Shown: in pieces, positions 1-8,652 of the stretch
Numbering within the stretch: position 1 is the first letter of the stretch
How the letters are laid out: each line of letters opens with the position of its first letter
From: Sphingomonas swuensis
GTDB lineage: Bacteria; Pseudomonadota; Alphaproteobacteria; Sphingomonadales; Sphingomonadaceae
DNA: 64,000 bases
Assembly: GCF_039538045.1 (NCBI RefSeq)
Contig: NZ_BAABBQ010000001.1
Coordinates: 1,572,001 to 1,636,000, forward strand
Reading direction: 5' to 3'
Made by a program: the position numbers and the translations under genes
The notes under the pieces: model-generated
Seen by the model: only the letters and a program-made list of their open reading frames with translations
What the model was told of the DNA's origin: nothing
Database searches by the model: none

Positions 1-1187
1 TTGGCGTTGATCAGCCCGGGCTTGGCCCGCTCGGTCGCGGTCATCGAGGACAGCATCGCCTCGAGGTGGACCAGCGCCTTGCCGTCGGCGGCCTTGTCCA
101 TCGCGCCCTTCATGCCCTTGAGGCCCGGCATCATCCCGGCCAGGGCACCAAGACCGCCCATCCGCTGCATCTGGGCAAGCTGCATGCGCAGGTCGTCGAG
201 GTCGAACTTGCCCTTGGCCATCTTGGCCGCGAGCTGCTCGGCTTCCTCGACCTTGATCGTCTCGGCGGCGCGCTCGACCAGGCTGACGACGTCGCCCATG
301 CCGAGAATGCGGCCGGCGACGCGGCTCGGGTGGAAGGGCTCGATCGCGTCGAGGCCCTCGCCCGTACCGGCGAACTTGATCGGCTTGCCGGTAACCGCAC
401 GCATCGACAGCGCTGCGCCGCCACGGGCATCGCCATCCATCCGGGTGAGGATCACGCCGGTCAGGTCGATCTGGGTCCCAAAGCCCTTGGCGACGTTGAC
501 CGCGTCCTGACCGGTCAGACTGTCGACCACCAGCAAGGTCTCGGCCGGGCGGCTCGTCTCGGCGACCGCCTTCATCTCGCCCATCAGGCTGTCGTCGACG
601 TGGAGGCGACCGGCGGTGTCGAGCAGCAGGACGTCATAGCCCTGCAGCTTCGCTGACTGGAGCGCGCGCCTGGCGATATCGACCGGCGACTGGCCGGCGA
701 CGATCGGAAGCGTGTCGACGTTCGCCTGGCGGCCGAGCACCGCGAGCTGCTCCTGCGCAGCCGGTCGGGCAACGTCGAGGCTGGCCATCAGGACCTTCTT
801 GCGGTCCTTCTCGGTCAGGCGCTTGGCGAGCTTGGCGGTCGAAGTCGTCTTACCCGAGCCCTGAAGGCCAACCATCATGATGACCGCGGGCGGGCTGACC
901 GCAAGTTCGAGGTCGGCGCTGTCGGCGCCGAGCATTTCGATCAGCGCGTCGTTGACGATCTTGACGACCTGCTGGCCCGGCGTGACCGAGCGCAGCACTT
1001 CCTGTCCGACCGCACGCTCGGTGACCTGATCGACGAAGTCGCGCGCGACCGGAAGCGCGACATCGGCCTCGAGCAGTGCGACCCGCACCTCGCGCATGGC
1101 GCCGCGCACGTCCGCCTCGGTCAGGGCGCCACGTCCACGAAGCTTGTCGAACACGCCGCCAAGGCGGTCGCTGAGGGTCTCGAACAT
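1..1187 (-). CDS. ffh: Signal recognition particle GTPase Ffh (C-terminus cut by window edge)
   Basis: SRP54-type GTPase that binds signal peptides and 4.5S RNA and brings ribosomes to the membrane through FtsY. The start is ATG at 1187 (MFETLSDRLGGVFDKL). The N domain is followed by the G domain with P-loop GLQGSGKTT near residue 105, DTAGRLHVDD near 190, TRMDGDARGGAALS near 250 and the GTGE motif. The methionine-rich M domain begins near residue 325 (LAQMQRMGGLGALAGMMPGLKG), and the frame is still open at base 1. About 395 residues are visible, so roughly 60-100 are missing. In many alphaproteobacteria ffh is followed by rpsP-rimM-trmD-rplS; here trmD-rplS lies about 46 kb away, so that cluster is split. 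Identity is secure; only the C-terminus is unseen. Confidence 0.97.
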   Translation of the reverse strand, partial: MFETLSDRLGGVFDKLRGRGALTEADVRGAMREVRVALLEADVALPVARDFVDQVTERAVGQEVLRSVTPGQQVVKIVNDALIEMLGADSADLELAVSPPAVIMMVGLQGSGKTTSTAKLAKRLTEKDRKKVLMASLDVARPAAQEQLAVLGRQANVDTLPIVAGQSPVDIARRALQSAKLQGYDVLLLDTAGRLHVDDSLMGEMKAVAETSRPAETLLVVDSLTGQDAVNVAKGFGTQIDLTGVILTRMDGDARGGAALSMRAVTGKPIKFAGTGEGLDAIEPFHPSRVAGRILGMGDVVSLVERAAETIKVEEAEQLAAKMAKGKFDLDDLRMQLAQMQRMGGLGALAGMMPGLKGMKGAMDKAADGKALVHLEAMLSSMTATERAKPGLINA

Positions 1188-1325
1188 ACTCAAACTCCGG
1201 ATCGAAGGGCGCAAAGCGGAAACGCGCCGGCGGGCGAAACCTCGCCGGCCAGCGTACCCCGAAAGGCGCTCATCGATGTCTGTCACAGGTGACGCGGCGG
1301 CCGATAGCCCAGCGACATCAGAAAG

Positions 1326-1405
1326 ACAACCGTCGTCCCGGCGCGGAGCGGGAGCTCAGGAGAACAGGCGCCTGCACTCATGAAGCTCCGGCCTTCGCCG
1401 GGGCG
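1326..1405. repeat. REP-like palindromic pair between clpX and ffh
   Basis: Two imperfect hairpins lie about 30 bases apart. The first is built on GTCCCGGCGCGGAGCGGGAG (about 1335-1354). The second is CTCCGGCCTTCGCCGGGG (about 1384-1401), whose CCGGC-GAAG-GCCGG core is typical of dispersed intergenic palindromes in sphingomonads. The pair could act as a transcription boundary after clpX. No T-run follows, so an intrinsic terminator is not claimed. Confidence 0.5.
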
Positions 1406-1416
1406 ACGGCGAACCG

Positions 1417-2685
1417 CTAGGCGGCTGCGTCGTCTTTCTGCTCGCGGTTGGCGTAGACCCGGACCGGCTCCTTGCGGCCGTCGACCACGTCCTTGTCGAC
1501 ATGCACCTTCTCGACATTGTCCATGCCCGGAAGGTCGAACATCGTGTCGAGGAGGATCGCCTCGAGGATCGAGCGGAGCCCGCGAGCGCCGGTCTTGCGC
1601 TCGATCGCCTTGCGCGCGACTGCCGACAGCGCGTCGTCGGAGAAGCCGAGCTCGACCTCTTCCATGTCGAACAGCTTGGCGTACTGCTTCACCAGCGCGT
1701 TCTTCGGCTCGATCAGGATCTTGACCAGCGCCGCCTCGTCGAGGTCCTCGAGCGTCGCGATCACCGGCAGACGGCCGATGAACTCGGGGATCAGGCCGAA
1801 TTTCAGCAGATCCTCGGGTTCGCAATTCTTGAGCACCTGCCCGGTCTTGCGCTCGTCCGGCCCGGCGACATGCGCGCCGAAGCCGATCGACTTGCCCTGA
1901 AGGCGATCACCGATGATCTTCTCGAGGCCGGCGAAGGCGCCGCCACAGATGAAGAGGATGTTGGTCGTGTCGACCTGCAGGAACTCCTGCTGCGGATGCT
2001 TGCGCCCGCCCTGCGGCGGGACGGAGGCGGTGGTGCCTTCCATCAGCTTCAAGAGCGCCTGCTGGACACCTTCGCCCGACACGTCGCGGGTGATCGAGGG
2101 ATTGTCCGACTTGCGGCTGATCTTGTCGATCTCGTCGATGTAGACGATCCCGCGCTGCGCCTTCTCGACGTTGTAGTCGGAAGCCTGGAGCAGCTTGAGG
2201 ATGATGTTCTCGACGTCCTCGCCGACATAGCCCGCCTCGGTCAGCGTGGTCGCGTCAGCCATGGTGAAGGGCACGTCGAGGATCCGGGCAAGCGTCTGCG
2301 CGAGCAGGGTCTTGCCGCAACCCGTCGGGCCGATCAGCAGGATGTTCGACTTGGCGAGCTCAACCTCGGCACCGCTCTTGGCGCCGTGGTTCAGCCGCTT
2401 GTAGTGGTTGTGGACCGCGACCGAGAGGACGCGCTTGGCGCGGTTCTGCCCGATCACATAGTCGTCGAGAACCTTGCAGATCTCCGACGGCGTCGGAACC
2501 CCGTCGCGCGTCTTGACGAGCGCGGACTTGGATTCTTCGCGAATGATGTCGTTGCAGAGCTCGACGCACTCGTCGCAGATGAAGACGGTCGGGCCAGCGA
2601 TGAGCTTGCGCACTTCGTGCTGCGACTTGCCGCAGAAGCTGCAGTAGAGGGTGCTCTTGCCGTCGCCACCGGAAAGCTTGGTCAT
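1417..2685 (-). CDS. clpX: ATP-dependent Clp protease ATPase subunit ClpX
   Basis: AAA+ unfoldase that feeds substrates to ClpP; cytoplasmic hexamer. The product is 422 aa, normal for the family. The N-terminal zinc-binding domain has CSFC (about residues 15-18) and CDEC (about 37-40). Walker A is GPTGCGKT, Walker B is IVYIDEID, and the pore-loop and sensor region is followed by the IGF-type motif SIGFGAHV that docks ClpP. The ATG at 2685 is preceded by AAGGACG. clpP is not adjacent; the upstream gene is a divergent M15 peptidase. In alphaproteobacteria ClpXP usually degrades cell-cycle factors such as CtrA, which fits the CtrA-type sites and ChpT in this window, although that link is family knowledge. 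Confidence 0.97.
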   Translation of the reverse strand: MTKLSGGDGKSTLYCSFCGKSQHEVRKLIAGPTVFICDECVELCNDIIREESKSALVKTRDGVPTPSEICKVLDDYVIGQNRAKRVLSVAVHNHYKRLNHGAKSGAEVELAKSNILLIGPTGCGKTLLAQTLARILDVPFTMADATTLTEAGYVGEDVENIILKLLQASDYNVEKAQRGIVYIDEIDKISRKSDNPSITRDVSGEGVQQALLKLMEGTTASVPPQGGRKHPQQEFLQVDTTNILFICGGAFAGLEKIIGDRLQGKSIGFGAHVAGPDERKTGQVLKNCEPEDLLKFGLIPEFIGRLPVIATLEDLDEAALVKILIEPKNALVKQYAKLFDMEEVELGFSDDALSAVARKAIERKTGARGLRSILEAILLDTMFDLPGMDNVEKVHVDKDVVDGRKEPVRVYANREQKDDAAA

Positions 2686-2994
2686 AATCGTCCTTGTGTC
2701 GCCGGCCGCCGAAGCGCCCGGACGGGCAGCCTAGCCCGCTTGTCTGTCGGATACAAACTCTCCGAAGCCTTAACGCGTTGCGTTCCCCGGAGAGCTTTCG
2801 CAACCGATATGGCTTCCAGGTGACGCTGCGACAAGGGCGAAGCCTAGTGCCGACAGGCACTTGCAGTCGACGCGCAGCTCGTCTGCCGGCGATGCAGCCC
2901 GATTTTGGCGCTGCTCCGTTCCGAGACGTTCCTGCGCTCGACAGGCCAAGGCAACGTGGGTTAATATCATGCTTACCATGCGGGGGAGCTGCCG
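2686..2994. other. Intergenic region between clpX and the M15 peptidase gene
   Basis: This divergent spacer must hold the clpX and M15 promoters. Visible signals are a 7-bp inverted repeat, CTCTCCG (about 2757) paired with CGGAGAG about 22 bases later, and a GTTAATATCATGCTTAC stretch just before the M15 start that resembles a degraded CtrA site. No convincing sigma-70 pair or small ORF was found. Confidence 0.3.
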
Positions 2995-3516
2995 GTGTTC
3001 GCCAGCCTCATTCTTCTTGCCGGGGTTCAAAGCGCGACCGATTTCGGCGTGCGGGTGGTCGGCGGCCATTCGCCGGTGCTGACGAGATCAGCTTCGACGC
3101 AAGCCCCTTCCCTGCCGTCGGCGGCGCCCTTCAGCCTGGCCACGGCGAGCCGTATCGGCGCGCGCTTCGGCCGTATCACCAGCACCTGGCGGAGCGCCTC
3201 CCGCAACCGGCTGGTCGGCGGCGTCCCCAACAGCTGGCACCTCCAGGGCCGCGCGATCGACATCGCCCGCCATCCCTCGGTCCGGCATTCGGAGATCGCC
3301 GCCGAGCTTCGCCGCAACGGGCTGTACCTCATCGAATCGCTCGACGAGGGGGATCACAGCCACTTCGCCTTCGCGAGCGGGCCGCTGCCCTCGTCGCGGC
3401 GGCGCTCGATCGCCGACCAGATCGCCGAGACCCGTGCCGAGGCGAGCTATTTCCGCTTCGTCACCGTGCCAGCCCGGCTGCGCGAGACTGCACCGGGCCG
3501 AAGCTCGGGCAACTAG
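2995..3516 (+). CDS. M15-family-like D-Ala-D-Ala carboxypeptidase/endopeptidase
   Basis: Small zinc peptidase, predicted to cut peptidoglycan peptides, 173 aa. The M15 zinc signature is visible: SWHLQGRAIDIA (His at about residue 81 and Asp seven residues later) and DHSHFAF near residue 121 for the third ligand and base. The start is GTG at 2995, preceded by GGGGGAG with 5-base spacing. The hydrophobic N-terminus (MFASLILLAGVQS) suggests a short signal peptide or export. The closest general class is the peptidase M15 type 3 / DUF882-like group. It is a single gene between clpX and the convergent Tad operon tail. The function is inferred from the motif only. Confidence 0.72.
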   Translation: MFASLILLAGVQSATDFGVRVVGGHSPVLTRSASTQAPSLPSAAPFSLATASRIGARFGRITSTWRSASRNRLVGGVPNSWHLQGRAIDIARHPSVRHSEIAAELRRNGLYLIESLDEGDHSHFAFASGPLPSSRRRSIADQIAETRAEASYFRFVTVPARLRETAPGRSSGN

Positions 3517-3523
3517 CCGTCGC

Positions 3524-4312
3524 TCAGCTGCCTTCGGCGAGCGCGAGATTGTTGGCGGCGCGGACGAACCAGCGGTCACTTTCGGCCAGCGCCTCGGCGA
3601 AGGCTCCCGCCGCCTTGACCGTCTTGCCCTGGCGAAGCGCGACTACCCCTGCATCGTTGAGGCGCGCCGCGTAGGTAGCTGGCTCTTCCTCGGGGCGGCG
3701 CCTTGGAAGATGTTCGCTGACGGCGGCGCGGGCGAGGTCCAGATTGGCAGCGATGCGCGGCTGGCCGGGGGCAAGTGCGGCCGCCTGCGAGAGGGCTTCG
3801 ACGGCCTCCTCCCACCGGCCGCGCAGGAGAAGCGACCAGCCAAGGTTGTTGAGGAGGGTCGGATTGCCGGGCGAGGCGGCGAGGCCATTGTCGTAGGCGC
3901 GGTCGGCGGCGAGCCAGTCCGACTGACGGTCAGCCGCGACCCCCCGCGCATTCCACGCTCGCCAGCTGGCACCCTCCGCGCGCACCGCGCGATCAAGCAG
4001 GTCGACGGCCCGCGCGATGTCATTCGCCTGGAGGGCCGCCATCCCGGCCTTCTCGAGCACTGTCGCACTGGGATCCCCGCCAGCGATGACAGCTGCGTAG
4101 CGGGCCGAGGCTTCCGCCCAGCGATGCTCGGCCAGCGCAAGGTCGGCGAGCAGCCGCTCGACCTTGGGACCTTCTCCCCCGCTCGCCACCGCGGCCCCAA
4201 TCATCTCGCGCGCCTGTACGGTTCGCCCCGACCGGAGGGCGCGTTCGGCCTCGATGAGGCTCGAGTCGCCGGGTCCGCTCGCGGCGGCAAGAGCGGCAAG
4301 GAGCAGGATCAC
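3524..4312 (-). CDS. TPR protein at the end of the Tad operon
   Basis: The product is 262 aa with an N-terminal hydrophobic stretch (MILLLAALAAASG, probable signal peptide), then at least four TPR-like helical pairs. The clearest is LNNLGWSLLLRGRWEEAVEAL near residue 140. The start ATG overlaps the previous gene's stop by 4 bases, so the two are translationally coupled. It is the second of two TPR genes closing the Tad operon. TadD-type TPR lipoproteins assist secretin assembly; this protein has no lipobox and may be a periplasmic partner. The exact role is unknown. Confidence 0.75.
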   Translation of the reverse strand: MILLLAALAAASGPGDSSLIEAERALRSGRTVQAREMIGAAVASGGEGPKVERLLADLALAEHRWAEASARYAAVIAGGDPSATVLEKAGMAALQANDIARAVDLLDRAVRAEGASWRAWNARGVAADRQSDWLAADRAYDNGLAASPGNPTLLNNLGWSLLLRGRWEEAVEALSQAAALAPGQPRIAANLDLARAAVSEHLPRRRPEEEPATYAARLNDAGVVALRQGKTVKAAGAFAEALAESDRWFVRAANNLALAEGS

Positions 4313-5280
4313 GCCGGCAGGCGCCTCCGCGCGGCGTCCAGCCCCAACCGGACCACCATCCGCTCGCTACTCGCCTCGCCGTCCGGCTCGAGCACCAGAC
4401 CGAGCTGCCGAGCGAGCCGCTGCGCTTCGGCGCGACGTGACAAGGGATAGCTGATCGAGGAGGTCGCCTGGGTACGCGGCGCGTCGCCGATCACGACCGA
4501 GCGCCAGCCGAGCGCATGGAGCTGCGTGCGGGTGGTCGCCGCGAGCCGCGACACCCGCGCAGCGTTGAGCAGGGTGACCCCGCCCCGTGCCGCGAGGGTC
4601 CCTCCCGCGCCGCTTCCCGCCTGCTTCAGCGTGGCGATGGCGCTGCGAGGCCGCGTGACCAGCAGGACCTCGGCCATCCCGGTCCGCTGCAATTCAGGCC
4701 CGTCCGCCGCCCCTTCCGCTGCCGCCAGAGCAGCCGGTCGTCGTTGCGCTGGTGAAAGCGGAACGCTGATCGAGGCGGCCGCGGATGCGCCGTCGCTGTC
4801 TGCCGGGCCGGCCGCGATCGGCGCGCCCAGCGTGACGCTCGTGACCTGCGTGCCCGAGCGCCGGCTGGCCAGCTCGGCGCGAACCCGTCGAGCCTCGACC
4901 TGCCGTCCCTGGAGCGCAAGCGACGTTGCAAGGTTGGCGTAGAGCCTCAGATCATCGGGGGCGATGGCGAGTGCCCGCTCGTAATGGTCGCGTGCGAGGT
5001 CGAAGCGGCCCATGCGGTCGTAGCAGGCAGCCAGTCCGTTCAGCGCATCGACGCTCTGCGGATCCTCGCGCAGCGCCCGGCGAAATGCCTCGGCGGCAAG
5101 CGCGATGCTGCCGAGCGCAAAGTGCGAACGCGCCTCGCTGACCCGGAAGCTTGCCGGCTTCTGGCCGGGCGCGAGCGCGGTCGCCTGCGGGCGAATCTCC
5201 ACATCGCCGATGCCAGAGCAGGATGCCGCCGCGAGCAGCGGAAGAGCGAACAGCGCACGTCTTGCCACCATGATCCTCAT
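4309..5280 (-). CDS. tadD: TadD-like TPR lipoprotein of the Tad pilus
   Basis: The product is 323 aa. The signal sequence MRIMVARRALFALPLLAAASC ends at a plausible lipobox cysteine near residue 21. Two or three TPRs follow (for example LNGLAACYDRMGRFDLARDHY near residue 80 and LRLYANLATSLALQGR near 115). The C-terminal ~150 residues are Ala/Arg-rich and carry a LytR-C-like or SPOR-like helix-strand pattern (LNAARVSRLAATTRTQLHAL). TadD lipoproteins help the secretin reach the outer membrane. The gene overlaps tadC by 4 bases (5277-5280) and the downstream TPR gene by 4 bases. The TadD call rests on operon position plus TPR and lipobox. Confidence 0.78.
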   Translation of the reverse strand: MRIMVARRALFALPLLAAASCSGIGDVEIRPQATALAPGQKPASFRVSEARSHFALGSIALAAEAFRRALREDPQSVDALNGLAACYDRMGRFDLARDHYERALAIAPDDLRLYANLATSLALQGRQVEARRVRAELASRRSGTQVTSVTLGAPIAAGPADSDGASAAASISVPLSPAQRRPAALAAAEGAADGPELQRTGMAEVLLVTRPRSAIATLKQAGSGAGGTLAARGGVTLLNAARVSRLAATTRTQLHALGWRSVVIGDAPRTQATSSISYPLSRRAEAQRLARQLGLVLEPDGEASSERMVVRLGLDAARRRLPA

Positions 5281-6254
5281 TGCCCCGCCATTGCCGGAAT
5301 GATGGTCCGGATGACCCTGATCGCCGCCGGGAGCATCAGCACCCCGATCATCACCGGGAGCATGCAGGCGACCAGCGGGATCGACAGCAGCACCGGCAGT
5401 CGGTGCGCCTTCTCCTCGGCCCGCATGCGGCGCTTCTCGCGCATCTCGGAGGCGTAGATGCGAAGCGTCTGCCCGACCGACGAACCCAATTTGGTCGACT
5501 GGATGAGGAGGGTCGCGAAGGCGCGGATCTCGTCCACCTGGGCGCGGTCGGCCATTCGCCGAAGCGCATCCTCGCGGCTCCGTCCGGCCCGCAGCTCGAG
5601 CACCACCGTGCCGAGCTGCTCGGCAATGAGCGGGTGCGAATGGACCATCTCCTGGCCGACCCGGGCGAAGGCCGCCTCGAGCCCGAGACCCGCCTCGACG
5701 CAGACCAGCAGGAGGTCGAGAGCGTCCGGAAAGCCATTTATCAGGGCCTGCTGGCGGCGGTCGGCCTTCGCGCGCACGAAGAGGGCCGGCACGTACAGGC
5801 CCGCGAGCGCTGCGACCATCGACTGGACATAGAGCGCGAACATGCCGGGCGGATCCGACGAGAGCCAGTGCAGCAGCAGCAGCGTGGCCGGGAGGAGCAC
5901 GACCAGCGAAAGACGCACCAGCGTGTAGATGCGCGGCGCCGCCGGGCTGGTGAAGCCCGCCGCCTGCAGGCGCTGCCGGAGGAGCTGGTCCTTGGTGTCT
6001 GCAAGGCTGAGTCCGCTCCGCTCGATCGTGTCGACCAGTCGCCCCCAGGCACTCCGATTGATGTCGGTGCGCAGCGTGCCGATGCGGACCGAAGTGTCGA
6101 CCGGCATTCCTCCCGCAGCACCGAGGCGCTGGCGAGCACGGCTCCGAGCCGCAGCCACGTTGACCAGGGTGAAGGCTGCGCCCGCGACCGCGACGAACAA
6201 CAGCACGAGCAGGCTCAGCTTGGCGACGATGTTATCGGCGAGAAGATCGAGCAT
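5277..6254 (-). CDS. tadC: Tad pilus inner-membrane platform protein TadC
   Basis: Type II secretion F-domain protein, 325 aa, that forms the inner-membrane platform with TadB above the ATPase. The N-terminal TM (LSLLVLLFVAVAGAAFTLV) is followed by a TM pair near residues 105-145. The T2SSF domain spans about 170-295 (FPDALDLLLVCVEAGLGLEAAF, then QTLRIYASEMREKRRMRAEEKA) and a final TM pair follows. Six bases separate it from tadB. The F-domain motif with an acidic residue and EEKA helix is typical of TadB/TadC. Confidence 0.93.
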   Translation of the reverse strand: MLDLLADNIVAKLSLLVLLFVAVAGAAFTLVNVAAARSRARQRLGAAGGMPVDTSVRIGTLRTDINRSAWGRLVDTIERSGLSLADTKDQLLRQRLQAAGFTSPAAPRIYTLVRLSLVVLLPATLLLLHWLSSDPPGMFALYVQSMVAALAGLYVPALFVRAKADRRQQALINGFPDALDLLLVCVEAGLGLEAAFARVGQEMVHSHPLIAEQLGTVVLELRAGRSREDALRRMADRAQVDEIRAFATLLIQSTKLGSSVGQTLRIYASEMREKRRMRAEEKAHRLPVLLSIPLVACMLPVMIGVLMLPAAIRVIRTIIPAMAGQ

Positions 6255-6260
6255 GGCGGA

Positions 6261-7262
6261 TCAAACCTTCAGGTCGACCATCCGGCGGATGGTGAAAAAG
6301 CCGATGAAGTAGAGGACGATCAGCGCCATGAACCCGGGCACAAAGACCGGGTCCTGCGCGACCTCGAGGTAGAAGCGGGCATTGAGCAGGAACAGGCCGC
6401 CGAAAGTGAGCACCGGGAGCAGCGACAGGATGACCGCGGTCATCCTCCCCTCGCTCGACAGGGCCCGCACCTTCATCAGCATCGCTGCCCGGTCGCGGAT
6501 GACCTTGGACAAGTTCTCGAGGATTTCGGCGAGGTTGCCGCCCGACTCGTTCTGGACCGACAGGCAGACGACGAACATGCGCATGTCGTCGAGATCCCAG
6601 CGTTCGGCGAGGTCGAACAGCGAATCCCGCATCTCGGCACCGTAGGTGACCTCGTCGACGACGATCCCGAACTGGGTTCCGATCGGGTCGGGCATCTCGA
6701 CCGTCAGCAGGTCGAGCGCGGCGGCGACCGGATGCCCGGCACGAAGCCCGCGGACGAAGACGTCGAGTGCGACCGGGAACTGCTCCTGCATCTTGCGGAT
6801 GCGCTTCTGCGCCTTGGCACGGAGGATCAGCAGCGGGATGAAGAAACCGAGCGCGAGCGACACGGTGGCGATCAGCAATGCGGGACCGAAGCCGAGCGGG
6901 ATCCCCGCGGCAAGCAGCAGGACGACGATCACGGCCATGACGACCAGCGGCGCCGCAACGAGGATCGCAAGGAGCTGCGAGGTCGGGAGGCGCAGCCCCG
7001 TCGCCATCAGCGTGCGCTCGATCGAGCGGACCGCGGGCCGGAGCAGGCCAGGCATCTTGCCCGCCGTGTCGAGATTGTGGCGGCGCAGCACCCCGAGCGT
7101 CTCCGCCCTGGTCGAGCCGCGCCCGATCATCTTCAGCCGGGTATTGATCGCCCGGGTCGCGCCGCGGCTCTGCGCGATCCCCCTGATGAGCGTTTCGACG
7201 ACCATAAGGACGGCGGCGAACACCAGCACCAGGATCAGGACGCGGAGGAGATTGTCGGCCAT
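6261..7262 (-). CDS. tadB: Tad pilus inner-membrane platform protein TadB
   Basis: The product is 333 aa, a T2SSF-domain membrane protein and partner of TadC. TM segments are visible at the N-terminus (VLILVLVFAAVLMVVETLI), near residues 93-135 and at the C-terminus (FMALIVLYFIGFFTI). The F domain contains FPVALDVFVRGLRAGHPV and SKVIRDRAAMLMKVRALSSEGR, the canonical TadB signature. The start ATG overlaps the cpaF stop (ATGA), indicating coupled translation. Confidence 0.94.
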   Translation of the reverse strand: MADNLLRVLILVLVFAAVLMVVETLIRGIAQSRGATRAINTRLKMIGRGSTRAETLGVLRRHNLDTAGKMPGLLRPAVRSIERTLMATGLRLPTSQLLAILVAAPLVVMAVIVVLLLAAGIPLGFGPALLIATVSLALGFFIPLLILRAKAQKRIRKMQEQFPVALDVFVRGLRAGHPVAAALDLLTVEMPDPIGTQFGIVVDEVTYGAEMRDSLFDLAERWDLDDMRMFVVCLSVQNESGGNLAEILENLSKVIRDRAAMLMKVRALSSEGRMTAVILSLLPVLTFGGLFLLNARFYLEVAQDPVFVPGFMALIVLYFIGFFTIRRMVDLKV

Positions 7263-8650
7263 CAGTCGAACCGCACTTCGGGACGGAAGAGGTCGGCCGG
7301 AAGGCTGATCCCGTGGCTGATGGCATCTTCGAGAAAGCGTGGCCGGATGCCGGTGGCCTCGAAGCGCCCGAGCACCTCGCCTTCGGCCGAGCGCCCGGTC
7401 TGCCGGAAGCGGAAGATTTCCTGCATGGTGACGACGTCGCCTTCCATGCCGGTGATCTCCGACACGCTGACCAGCCGACGCCGGCCGTCGGACAGGCGGA
7501 CGAGCTGCAGAACGACGTTGATCGCAGAAGCGATCTGCGCGCGGGCGGAGCGGCTGGAGATCTCGATCCCCGACATGCCGATCATCTGCTCGAGCCGACT
7601 GATCGCATCGCGCGCGGTGTTGGCGTGGACCGTCGTCATCGACCCGTCGTGGCCGGTGTTCATGGCCTGGAGCATGTCGAAGGCCTCACCCGCGCGGACC
7701 TCGCCGACGATGATCCGGTCGGGGCGCATGCGAAGCGCATTCTTGACGAGGTCGCGCTGAGCGATCTCGCCCTTTCCTTCGGTGTTCGCGGGACGGGTCT
7801 CGAGCCGGGCGACATGATCCTGCTGGAGCTGGAGCTCGGCCGAGTCCTCGATGGTCACGACCCGCTCGCGATTGTCGATGAAGGCCGACATGGCGTTGAG
7901 CATGGTGGTCTTTCCGGACCCGGTGCCTCCCGAAATGAGGACGTTGCGGCGCGACTGCACTACCGCTTTCAGCACCTCGGCAATGGCGGTCGGGAGGGAG
8001 CCGATCTCGACCAGTCGGTCCATCGAGATGGGCACCTTGGCGAACTTGCGGATCGACAGCAGAGGCCCGTCGAGCGCGAGCGGCGGCACGACCGCATTGA
8101 TACGGCTTCCGTCGGCCAAGCGGGCGTCGACGAGCGGGGAGCTTTCGTCGACCCGGCGGCCGACCGCCGAGACGATCTTCTGGATGATTCGCAGCAGGTG
8201 CCGCTCGTCCTTGAAGCGTGCGTGGCTCAGCTCGAGGGTGCCGTAGCGCTCGACGAATACCCGCTTGTGGCCGTTGACGAGAATGTCGGTGATGGTGCCA
8301 TCCTTGAGCAGAGGCTCTAGAGGCCCGAGCCCGAGCAACTCGTCGAGTACGTCGCCGACCAGCTGGCGCCGCTCGGCGAGGTTGAGCGCATGGTTCTGCT
8401 TGGCGATCTCTTCCTGGAGGATCTCGCCCACCTCTTCCTCGATCTGCTCGCGCGACATGGTGTCGAGCTTGGACAGGTTGATGAGGTCGAGCAGCTGCTG
8501 ATGGAGATCGACCTTGAGGTCGGTATGGATGTCGCGGCTTCCCTCGGCGCCGGCATCGCCGACGTTCATCACCCGCCGCTCTTCCAGCGGCACGATCCGC
8601 TCCTCCTCGAACGTCGGAGCGATGCGTCCGGGCTTGCGGATCTGCCACAT
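7262..8650 (-). CDS. cpaF: Tad pilus secretion ATPase CpaF/TadA
   Basis: Hexameric GSPII_E-type ATPase that powers pilin polymerisation and possibly retraction, 462 aa. The N-terminal ~100 residues form a helical domain (DLHQQLLDLINLSKLDTMS). Then come the NGHKRVFVER strand region, Walker A GGTGSGKTT near residue 242, the Asp box, Walker B region IIVGEVRAGEAFDML and the His box GHDGSMTTVHANTARD. The frame is open further upstream, but ATG at 8650 fits homologues and leaves a 2-base gap after cpaE. All catalytic motifs look intact. Confidence 0.96.
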   Translation of the reverse strand: MWQIRKPGRIAPTFEEERIVPLEERRVMNVGDAGAEGSRDIHTDLKVDLHQQLLDLINLSKLDTMSREQIEEEVGEILQEEIAKQNHALNLAERRQLVGDVLDELLGLGPLEPLLKDGTITDILVNGHKRVFVERYGTLELSHARFKDERHLLRIIQKIVSAVGRRVDESSPLVDARLADGSRINAVVPPLALDGPLLSIRKFAKVPISMDRLVEIGSLPTAIAEVLKAVVQSRRNVLISGGTGSGKTTMLNAMSAFIDNRERVVTIEDSAELQLQQDHVARLETRPANTEGKGEIAQRDLVKNALRMRPDRIIVGEVRAGEAFDMLQAMNTGHDGSMTTVHANTARDAISRLEQMIGMSGIEISSRSARAQIASAINVVLQLVRLSDGRRRLVSVSEITGMEGDVVTMQEIFRFRQTGRSAEGEVLGRFEATGIRPRFLEDAISHGISLPADLFRPEVRFD

Positions 8651-8652
8651 GG

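Noticed and set aside
5280..7760. 826-residue open frame on the plus strand
   Set aside because: It is antisense to tadC, tadB and cpaF, whose family motifs are clear; composition (His/Asp/Glu/Arg) is typical of GC-rich shadow frames.
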